A stretch of DNA of 31,583 nt from positions 1 to 31,583 of the IMG/VR virus record IMGVR_UViG_3300031566_013099. One strand, 5' to 3'. The position numbers were made by a program, and so were the translations under genes. Shown piece by piece: positions 8,042 through 14,309 of the stretch. Below the pieces are notes generated by a model. That model was not told the DNA's origin. It saw only the letters and a list, made by a program, of their open reading frames with translations, and searched no databases. This DNA comes from a virus. How positions within the stretch are numbered: the stretch's first letter is position 1; each line of letters starts with the position of its first letter.

Positions 8042-8953
8042 TTATACTATGGCAATAATCTTATTATCGCCGGCCAGCGTCAGCTGGGTTGTGACATCAT
8101 TGGCGACGTCGAAGGCGGCAGTATATTCGGTAAAAGGGGCGTTAACGCTCGAAGAGCTGCCGATACTGTTAAAGTCAACGTTGGCGATTGTTACGGTCTT
8201 GTCGGCGGCGCCCTGAGACTGCGTGACGACCAGGACCAGCGCCGCTGCAGCAGCCGCGATTAGCTCCTGGCAGGTGAGAATGGCGCCGGTGACTTCGCCC
8301 GCCTGGAAGCTGATAGAGCCGCCGGCGGTAAGGCCGTCAAGACGGGCATCGACGCAGGTATAGGCAACGTCGGCATCGTTGCAGTCCTTTACAAGGGGAA
8401 GCGTCAGTGTGAAATTGAAGGCTGTAACGTGATAGATGTCAATGTTATTAGGGTCGACGCCGTGGACGGCAGTTTCAACACGATAGCCGCCCCTTGCTGC
8501 CGGGATGTAAGTCGGGGCTGCCTGGCTGTCGAGCACTGCCCACATAGCGGCGATCGTTACGGTCTCATCGGCGGCACGGCATTCGAAATCGAAGGTGATA
8601 GCGGAGTAGCCGCCCTTGGTAAGATTAATGCTCATTCGGTGAATGACGGGTGCGGTGATAGTGTGCTGGACGTAACCGGTGGCGGCGGCGACGCCGCTCT
8701 TTCGCTCATAAAAAACGTACGTGCCGACTACGCCGGTAAGCAGGTTCACCGCCACGGCCCAGTCCTGGGTAGTGATAGTGCCGCGAACGAACTGGCATTC
8801 CTTGTCTTTGAGAGGGACCTCAAGGCCGTCCGGGGAGCTGTACATCAGGTTGTCATAGCCGGCGTTAATGACGGCCAGCATAGTGCCGCCGGCGTCAACA
8901 CCGTTAATTACCGTAGCCTGAGGCAGACCCACTCGCTTATTTACAGTAGCCAT
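8042..8953 (-). CDS. Putative major tail tube protein
   Basis: 303 residues, strongly beta-rich, with alternating hydrophobic strands and few helices (one Ala-rich helix around LIAAAAAALVLVV). Its position just upstream of the tape measure and downstream of the terminator-type protein is that of the tube protein in siphophages. The C-terminal third (SISFQAGEVTG onward) could be an added Ig-like domain. It has one of the few good Shine-Dalgarno sequences in the tail block (AAGGAG before ATG), in keeping with a protein made in many copies. The family match is inferred from order, length and strand pattern. Confidence 0.55.
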   Translation of the reverse strand: MATVNKRVGLPQATVINGVDAGGTMLAVINAGYDNLMYSSPDGLEVPLKDKECQFVRGTITTQDWAVAVNLLTGVVGTYVFYERKSGVAAATGYVQHTITAPVIHRMSINLTKGGYSAITFDFECRAADETVTIAAMWAVLDSQAAPTYIPAARGGYRVETAVHGVDPNNIDIYHVTAFNFTLTLPLVKDCNDADVAYTCVDARLDGLTAGGSISFQAGEVTGAILTCQELIAAAAAALVLVVTQSQGAADKTVTIANVDFNSIGSSSSVNAPFTEYTAAFDVANDVTTQLTLAGDNKIIAIV

Positions 8954-8973
8954 ATTATAAACTCCTTAAATTA

Positions 8974-9035
8974 GTTCAATTTACGATTTACGATTTACGA
9001 TTTTCAATTTTCAATATTCGATATTCACTATTCAC
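8974..9035 (-). repeat. 7-bp array upstream of the tail tube gene
   Basis: Transcribed-strand order: GTGAATA, ATCGAAT/ATTGAAA, then ATCGTAA units. Here the final ATCGAGT section is absent and a true Shine-Dalgarno precedes the start codon instead. Confidence 0.9.
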
Positions 9036-9038
9036 GTT

Positions 9039-9515
9039 CTACAAACCAACCTGACTGACTTCAAAATTCATTTGGATGGCATGACGCTTCGGCGAATCGA
9101 AAATTTCGAGCTCGCCGGTATAATAAAATTCATCACACTCGATACTCTCATCGTCAGGCCTCTGTTTATCGAAAGCGGCAATGACGAGGTCGCGGATCTT
9201 ACTGGTACCGAGATTGCCGGAGCTGCCTGTCCTTGCATCGCCGGGGCTCTTACTTACAACGCCGATGAGAACGGCGAACTCGAGGACCTGGCGAAGGTCG
9301 TAATCGCCTTCGCGGGCGGCATCGGCCGACTGGTAAGAGACGAAGGCGAACGGCTCGTAACGGTCGAAGGCCTCAATACCGCCTGATGTGGCGCCGACCT
9401 GGTGACGCCAGACATCGGCGGTCTTAAAGACGGCCTTGCCGCCGGAGGTCATCGCTGCAAGTATATCGGCCATCCACTGCTCAAGCACCGCCATTAACCC
9501 ACCATCGTTTGCCAT
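9039..9515 (-). CDS. Mu gp37-like tail terminator protein
   Basis: 158 residues. The protein starts with a helix (MAVLEQWMADILAAM), then strands including YEPFAFVSYQSADAAREGDY, an EFAVLIGV strand, a LGTSKIRDLVIAAFD helix, and the end IQMNFEVSQVGL. This layout matches the gp37/DUF1834-type proteins of Mu-like phages, which cap the tail tube and join it to the head. It sits between the gp10-like gene and the tail tube gene, as expected. There is no clear Shine-Dalgarno; the upstream array ends ATCGAGCAGCAGATT-ATG. Confidence 0.65.
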   Translation of the reverse strand: MANDGGLMAVLEQWMADILAAMTSGGKAVFKTADVWRHQVGATSGGIEAFDRYEPFAFVSYQSADAAREGDYDLRQVLEFAVLIGVVSKSPGDARTGSSGNLGTSKIRDLVIAAFDKQRPDDESIECDEFYYTGELEIFDSPKRHAIQMNFEVSQVGL

Positions 9516-9522
9516 AATCTGC

Positions 9523-9625
9523 TGCTCGATTTACAATTTTCGATTTACGATTTTCAATATTCAATATTCAATATTTCCGCCTTCGCTAAAGCTACGGCGG
9601 ACAAGCAATATTCAATCTTTAATAT
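9523..9625 (-). repeat. 7-bp array with nested hairpin
   Basis: The array begins inside the TGA stop of the gp10-like gene (ATTGAATATTG), carries the hairpin at 9576-9606, continues with ATTGAAT and ATCGTAA-type units, and ends in ATCGAGC before the gp37-like start. Confidence 0.9.
9576..9606. repeat. 31-bp GC hairpin repeat, copy 3
   Basis: Identical over 31 bp to the copy at 5769-5799, nearly 4 kb away, although the surrounding 7-bp units have diverged. This points to recent copying or gene conversion. Confidence 0.9.
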
Positions 9626-10202
9626 TCCTGTCGATTTGCTCTTCTATCGCACCGGAGATGTCACCGAGCGAATCGGTGACGCCATCGTAAAGGGCGCCCG
9701 AGCCCTGAACGAAAACGCTCTTAACGAGGACAAAGAGCGGACGGAACTTGCCTCGCTTACCCTTCTTGTAGCCGAACAATAACTTACCGCCGGTCTTAAC
9801 GAAGAAGCCATCGGGGACCTGCCTCGGCGAGATGTAGCGTGCGACGCCGGCGCCGGTCAGGCCCTCGCCGATTGGAATACACAAAAACTTGGCCCTCTTG
9901 GGGACAATGGTCTTGGATTCATCGGATAACAGCCACTTATATTTGTCGACTGCGGAATTGGCACGGACGCCGACGACGCCATCGAGAGGGCCGGCCAGCC
10001 AGCCATCGACAGCGTTCTTGAGCATTTTTGTCCGTGTCCGAAGAACCTGGCCACTTAGATAATTTTTACTTACATTACTTGCGGCGAGCTTGACACCGGA
10101 AGCCAGGCCTGCCGAGCAGGCCTCGATTACAGCGGTACCCATCGAGCCGAGCTCGTCGACTACCCTTGCAAAATTCGGTCCCATCTCCAACTGAATCATC
10201 AT
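9612..10202 (-). CDS. HK97 gp10-like head-tail / tail completion protein
   Basis: 196 residues. A long N-terminal helix region (about 5-45) is followed by NYLSGQVLRTRTKMLKNAVDG, the LSGxxLxxRTG-like signature of HK97 gp10 and related minor tail proteins. Next come a central strand region (GVVGVRANSAVDKYKWLL) and a C-terminal helix. Its start overlaps the connector gene's end by 4 bp, so translation is probably coupled. Its stop TGA is supplied by the following 7-bp array. Confidence 0.65.
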   Translation of the reverse strand: MMIQLEMGPNFARVVDELGSMGTAVIEACSAGLASGVKLAASNVSKNYLSGQVLRTRTKMLKNAVDGWLAGPLDGVVGVRANSAVDKYKWLLSDESKTIVPKRAKFLCIPIGEGLTGAGVARYISPRQVPDGFFVKTGGKLLFGYKKGKRGKFRPLFVLVKSVFVQGSGALYDGVTDSLGDISGAIEEQIDRNIKD

Positions 10203-11152
10203 AACAGAGTACGCCTTACGTAATCATCCAAAGTTTTCTTTACCATAGGCAGCAGGTCCATAGGTGAGAATTTACTTATTGAGCCTCCTTCGAAGCCGAC
10301 TGACGAAAGACCTATGTCATCCTTTCTCTTAAAGAGGAACGATGCCTGCTCGATTGCGGCCTCGCGCAGGTCGGCAGGCAATACAAATTCGCCCTCGCCG
10401 GGTGTCTGGCCGGCGGAGCAAAAGCCGCCCTTGTAGATCACCTGAATGGAGTCGTCGAAATCGTACCAGCTGGAATATATCCTGTACAAAATACCGTTTT
10501 TGCCGCCGCCGACGAGGCGGTAGTCGGAGTCGGCCACAAGGGCGTCCGCCGAATCGAAATCGTAATCGTAAGATTCCTTAACGGAAGTAATCGAAACGAC
10601 AGGATAACGCTTGAGATTTAGGTACGAGGCGCCGCCGGTATAATACTCGGTGACATCGGTGGAGCTTAATAAAAGAAGCCTCCGGCAATAGGAATTAAAG
10701 ATGCCTTCCAGGCCGGAGATTATACGGCCGAGCATCGAATCGTGGTCGGTATTGTCTATGCCGAGCCTTCCCTTTACATCTTCAATAGTGCAGATGCGGG
10801 CGGAGGCCGAATCGGCCAGTAAAACAGCATCGGCGGTGGTATCGGCGCCCTCGGCACAGAGTGCCCGGACGCGGACAAACTTTGCGGTCTCGGTAAAAGT
10901 CCCGACCGATGCCTTGCCGGCAGCGATAGGGACGGCGGGTACGCCGGCGTGCTGGTCGGTCTCGGATGTGACACCGCCATCATCGGACGTATCAATCCGG
11001 ACATCGGTAATATCATCGGCACTTCCGCCGCCGGCGTTATTTATAATTACGGTAAAGCCGGAGACCTGCTCGATATTTGTCCAGTCGATGAGAATAGTCA
11101 GGCCCTCATTGACGGCGACAGCCGAGGATGTTTTAGAGATTAGTTCAGCCAT
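10199..11152 (-). CDS. Head-tail connector with extra N-terminal beta domain
   Basis: 317 residues. The C-terminal part (about 117-317: CTIEDVKGRLGIDNTDHDSM, RIISGLEGIFNSYCRR, YPVVSITSV, LPADLREAAIEQASFLFKRK) matches gp6/gp15-type connector proteins that form a ring under the portal. The first 115 residues are a separate beta-rich domain (LTILIDWTNIEQVSGFTVII, KFVRVRALC) that such connectors do not normally carry. It looks like an Ig-type decoration domain. The gene follows the small basic protein gene and overlaps the gp10-like gene. Confidence 0.65.
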   Translation of the reverse strand: MAELISKTSSAVAVNEGLTILIDWTNIEQVSGFTVIINNAGGGSADDITDVRIDTSDDGGVTSETDQHAGVPAVPIAAGKASVGTFTETAKFVRVRALCAEGADTTADAVLLADSASARICTIEDVKGRLGIDNTDHDSMLGRIISGLEGIFNSYCRRLLLLSSTDVTEYYTGGASYLNLKRYPVVSITSVKESYDYDFDSADALVADSDYRLVGGGKNGILYRIYSSWYDFDDSIQVIYKGGFCSAGQTPGEGEFVLPADLREAAIEQASFLFKRKDDIGLSSVGFEGGSISKFSPMDLLPMVKKTLDDYVRRTLL

Positions 11153-11187
11153 TTTTACATACCCGTTAAAATGTCTTTAACACAACC

Positions 11188-11454
11188 TTATTTCGTTCTG
11201 TAATCAGGACTTTTGACCGGCCGGAACTGCTTGTCCTTCGGCGAGCGTTGCTGCTTTCGGCCTTCAGCCGGCCGGCTGTTTTTGAGATTTTGCTTTCGCA
11301 TTTTTTTTACCTTCTTTTCGTCCCAGGGAGCGCAGGTATTTTTGTACTCGCCCTTAGGAAGCTGCTTAATAATATTGAGCGGCAGGTCGTATTTGTTGCC
11401 TTTGAGGAACAGGCCGGCGACACCGGCGTAAGTCGATTTCATAATTATCCACAT
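11188..11454 (-). CDS. Small basic phage protein, unknown function
   Basis: 88 residues. The first 45 (STYAGVAGLFLKGNKYDLP, then KGEYKNTCAPWDE) look folded; the rest is highly basic and probably disordered (KKMRKQNLKNSRPAEGRKQQ). The ATG at 11454 is chosen because AAGGTG lies 5 nt upstream; a second ATG five codons on is possible. It lies between the putative decoration protein and the connector. A role in head completion or DNA binding would be a guess. Confidence 0.6.
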   Translation of the reverse strand: MWIIMKSTYAGVAGLFLKGNKYDLPLNIIKQLPKGEYKNTCAPWDEKKVKKMRKQNLKNSRPAEGRKQQRSPKDKQFRPVKSPDYRTK

Positions 11455-11483
11455 AAGTCACCTTATTAAAATTCATTATCAAT

Positions 11484-11534
11484 ACCCGCCCGCCGCCGAA
11501 GCGGCGGGCAGGCGGGGGCATCCCTTATCAGGGA
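11484..11534 (-). terminator. Tandem hairpins after the decoration-protein gene
   Basis: Two stems lie 8 to 58 bp beyond the stop of the gene at 11542-12015. One is TCCCT-TATC-AGGGA at 11521-11534. The other is a 9-bp perfect stem GCCCGCCGC/GCGGCGGGC closed by a CGAA loop (UUCG on the transcribed strand) at 11488-11509. No T-run follows, so this is more likely an mRNA-stabilising or processing site or a partial attenuator than a full terminator. Confidence 0.5.
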
Positions 11535-11541
11535 ATCAATT

Positions 11542-12015
11542 TTAAGCCTCGATTAACTCGGTAAGACCCATCTCGGCGGCGGTTCTCGGCATTACATTAG
11601 AGGGAAAGCCGATTGCCAGAATAGCAAGGTACGAGCCGTTGACGGCGCCAACCGCCGAATGCGGGGCCTGCACCTGCATATAACGCTTATGGCTCTTGCT
11701 CAAATCGACGAAGATTCCGAAGAGCTTGTCATCCTCGTTGTACTGAATCGAATTGGCCAAAGCGGCGCCGGTGACGGCGGTGTAAGCGCCGCCGGTTGTG
11801 TCGCATTCTTCAACCAGAGGCGCTGTGCCTTCGGCGGTCGAGCCGATAGCGGCACCGGAAGCCACATCGGTAGTGCCGACTTCGAATAAAAATAAAACGG
11901 CTGCCAGACCGGAGGTGTCGAAGTAAGTATTGCCTGCGAAATCGCCGTTATCCTTCAATTCCGGTGGGAGTGTCATTTTGAGCTTTAAGGCCTTTAACAT
12001 TGCTCTCAAATCCAT
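11542..12015 (-). CDS. Putative capsid decoration / head protein
   Basis: 157 residues, beta-rich, with a middle section rich in Ala, Gly and Thr (TTDVASGAAIGSTAEGTAPL) and the ending LAILAIGFPSNVMPRTAAEM. Its location immediately after the major capsid gene, together with a good Shine-Dalgarno (AAGGAATAACA-ATG), suggests an abundant head component such as a decoration or stabilisation protein. I do not recognise a named family. Confidence 0.5.
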   Translation of the reverse strand: MDLRAMLKALKLKMTLPPELKDNGDFAGNTYFDTSGLAAVLFLFEVGTTDVASGAAIGSTAEGTAPLVEECDTTGGAYTAVTGAALANSIQYNEDDKLFGIFVDLSKSHKRYMQVQAPHSAVGAVNGSYLAILAIGFPSNVMPRTAAEMGLTELIEA

Positions 12016-12030
12016 TGTTATTCCTTTCGA

Positions 12031-12121
12031 ATAAGTTCATTGTTCATTGTTCGTATTGCGTATCGCGTATCGCAATATTCAATATTCAATATTCAATATT
12101 CAATCTTCAATCTTCAATCTT
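12031..12121 (-). repeat. 7-bp array between major capsid and decoration genes
   Basis: Transcribed-strand order: three ATTGAAG, four ATTGAAT, then GCGATAC-type, then ACGAACA/ATGAACA units, ending at a Shine-Dalgarno. The capsid stop TAA lies just before the first unit. Confidence 0.9.
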
Positions 12122-12123
12122 CT

Positions 12124-13506
12124 TTACGTTGCTGCGGTAATCAGGCCGCAAATCGGGCCGGCATCGGTGGTATTGCCGACGCCGTGGGCGTTGATGGCGA
12201 TGCGGTCTCTGCCGCGAACGCCGATGACGCCCTTCTCGAAGTACCGCTCACTCGATGATGCAAATTCGATGCCGCCGCGAACACCCAGCATTGCTCCCTG
12301 CCGAAGATTGGCAAGCAGCGCGCAAATCTGGCTAACGCCCGTTGCCTTGGGCATTACCTGACTGAACTCGACCGGATAGCCCAGATACGTCTTTTGACGC
12401 AGGGCCTGGCCGGTGAGGATTTCAGTTGCGGTTCCGCTGCCGGCCGCCAGGGCCAAGGACACCATAATCGTCCAGAAGAAATACTTGTGGACGTACCACT
12501 TGAGGTTCTCATCCTCGGCCATAACGGGCACTATGCCGGCAACCTTCTCGAAGTCGACCAGTGCTAATTCGGCGTAGGTATCACCGCTGCCGACTGCGAG
12601 TGACTTGATATTGGCGATAGTCGCATCAACGGAGAGCAGCGCTCCTTTGATGCCTGTGAAGCCGAAATAGGTGCTGGTGCCATCGCCGAGAAAGCCGCAC
12701 AAATCCTCGTAATAAGCGAAGCTGCGGGCGAACAGGCCTGCCAGCATCTCACCCAAAGCGACCAAGGAATCGTCCTCAAGCTCCATACTGTAACAGGTAA
12801 GAGCACAGAGGGTCTTTGGCAGCAGTGAAACAGTATCGACCTTAGGGTCGACTGCGGTGATTGCGCCGCCCTCGCCCGGGCAATAGACAGTCAAAAGGCT
12901 GTCAGTCTTGGGCTGTAAGGTCTGGCCGGCGCCCATCGGCATAACCTGGGCGTTGGCGCGGAACTTTCCATACTGCTCCAGGAGCATGATAATGCTCGGG
13001 ATCTGCTCGACAACGACGAGGGCGCCGCCGCCGGTCATCGAAGAGCCGGCCATCGTCTTATGGCCGCCGGCATCGAGCCAGTACGGCTCGATACCCATAT
13101 CATCGAGTGACTTCTTGGCTTTATCGTGACGGTCGGAGAGCTTCGAGATTCCGGCGGTAGAGGCGGCCATAACGAGCAGGGCAAAGGCCTTGGCCTCCTG
13201 CGGACTGGAGAAGTAGCCCCTGTAGTTGTTCCTGGTGTCAAGCAGATTAGTCATTCTGGCCTTGCCGAGCGTGCGTAACTGGGTCTGCAGGGAATCGGTG
13301 GCCTCCTTCATTTCGCCGATGCCGGTATTGAGCTTCTCGATGTCGGTCTTGGCGGCTTCGAGCATTTCCCTGTCGCTCTTGGTGCGCTCTTCGATGAGGT
13401 CAAGGACCTCCTGACGGGTGGCCTTGTTGGCGCTTATGTCTCCAACGGCCTGCTCAATAGTGTCGGCCGTTTCCTTCAATTTTTTTTCAATTTCCGTAAG
13501 GGTCAT
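12124..13506 (-). CDS. HK97-fold major capsid protein
   Basis: 460 residues. The N-terminal 85 residues form a long coiled coil (TEIEKKLKETADTIEQAVGD onward), the scaffolding delta domain usually removed by the prohead protease. The HK97-type core follows: a GGGALVVVEQIPSIIMLL segment, then STYFGFTGIKGALLS and GYPVEFSQVMP towards the end. The ATG at 13506 is used rather than one at 13530 because AGGAG lies 7 nt upstream and homologues start at the coiled coil. The gene follows the protease, the standard order. Confidence 0.88.
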   Translation of the reverse strand: MTLTEIEKKLKETADTIEQAVGDISANKATRQEVLDLIEERTKSDREMLEAAKTDIEKLNTGIGEMKEATDSLQTQLRTLGKARMTNLLDTRNNYRGYFSSPQEAKAFALLVMAASTAGISKLSDRHDKAKKSLDDMGIEPYWLDAGGHKTMAGSSMTGGGALVVVEQIPSIIMLLEQYGKFRANAQVMPMGAGQTLQPKTDSLLTVYCPGEGGAITAVDPKVDTVSLLPKTLCALTCYSMELEDDSLVALGEMLAGLFARSFAYYEDLCGFLGDGTSTYFGFTGIKGALLSVDATIANIKSLAVGSGDTYAELALVDFEKVAGIVPVMAEDENLKWYVHKYFFWTIMVSLALAAGSGTATEILTGQALRQKTYLGYPVEFSQVMPKATGVSQICALLANLRQGAMLGVRGGIEFASSSERYFEKGVIGVRGRDRIAINAHGVGNTTDAGPICGLITAAT

Positions 13507-13523
13507 TTTTAAACTCCTAAAAA

Positions 13524-13562
13524 AGTTCACTGTTCATAGCTTGTGGTTCGAAGCACATTGTT
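13524..13562 (-). repeat. 7-bp array overlapping the protease 3' end
   Basis: On the transcribed strand: TTCGAACCACAAGCTATGAA and CAGTGAAC. The last residues of the protease (about CASNHKL) and its stop are encoded within this array, just before the capsid gene's Shine-Dalgarno. Confidence 0.75.
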
Positions 13563-14307
13563 CCTTACCACTTATTACTATGTTTTCGATTCTTTCCAAC
13601 TGTTTAAGAGCGGCTGTAGTTTTGTCGTCTGGAGCGGATGGCTCGAACCCGCCGCCGCACAAAAGCGAGTTCGCAAATCCGTCCGAATCGACTATGACAG
13701 ATTCGAATTGGTCCAATCTGTCCTCAATACGCAAAACAAATTTGTCGAGCTGGTCTTTGAAGACCTGCTCGGTGACGGCCTTAACGGTCTCGGCGATATC
13801 GCTTCTGATATCCTCGGCCTCGAAAAAGCCCTTGGCCCTTACAAGCGCCTGGCGATTGGAAGGGACGGGGACGGCGGAGATTTCCAGAAGCTCAATTTTT
13901 GTATAGGTACGAACATAGCCGAGGTGCTCATCCTTTTGGTCCTCGTGTTCGAGAGGAATAAAACCGATACTGAATGCCCGCATGTGCTTGTCCCTGTAGA
14001 GCTGCCAGTATTCATCGCCCAGGGGGGTCCCGGCAAAACGCATAGTAAAGGTGACTATCTTGTCGCCTATTACGATGGATTCGGGGACGGCAGAGCCGAT
14101 GACCGGCGAAGAGCCGGTGCTTAAACGATGCTGATGAGTGGCAAGTATTACGGGGTTGGCCTTGAAGGCCTCGATAGTCTCGGCAAAGGCGGAGGGCAGG
14201 ATAATGTCGTTGTCACGGTCAAGGGCGCTGGTCGAAGCGACGGCGTCTAGGGTGCGCTCGGTCTCGTTGATTGATTTTACCTTGGCGAAAAAATATTTAG
14301 TTTCCAT
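13534..14307 (-). CDS. HK97-family prohead maturation protease
   Basis: 257 residues. This serine protease cleaves the capsid delta domain during head maturation. It shows the family pattern: ASTSALDRDNDIILPSAF (24-41), histidine in ILATHQHR (H58/H60), the nucleophile serine in AFSIGF (S113), and ELLEISAVPVPSN (139-151). The C-terminal 90 residues are helical (QLDKFVLRIEDRLDQFESVI) and may have a scaffolding role. It lies between portal and capsid. AAGG precedes the ATG and is formed by the end of the portal gene. Its own C-terminal tail is encoded by a 7-bp array. Confidence 0.9.
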   Translation of the reverse strand: METKYFFAKVKSINETERTLDAVASTSALDRDNDIILPSAFAETIEAFKANPVILATHQHRLSTGSSPVIGSAVPESIVIGDKIVTFTMRFAGTPLGDEYWQLYRDKHMRAFSIGFIPLEHEDQKDEHLGYVRTYTKIELLEISAVPVPSNRQALVRAKGFFEAEDIRSDIAETVKAVTEQVFKDQLDKFVLRIEDRLDQFESVIVDSDGFANSLLCGGGFEPSAPDDKTTAALKQLERIENIVISGKEQCASNHKL

Positions 14308-14309
14308 TT

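Noticed and set aside
3549-8953. Contractile tail sheath
   Set aside because: No gene of sheath length and pattern lies near the tube and tape measure in this window. A sheath beyond the right edge cannot be excluded.
13543-14124. 193-codon plus-strand ORF opposite the protease
   Set aside because: It lies wholly antisense to an unmistakable HK97 protease and has no recognisable domain.
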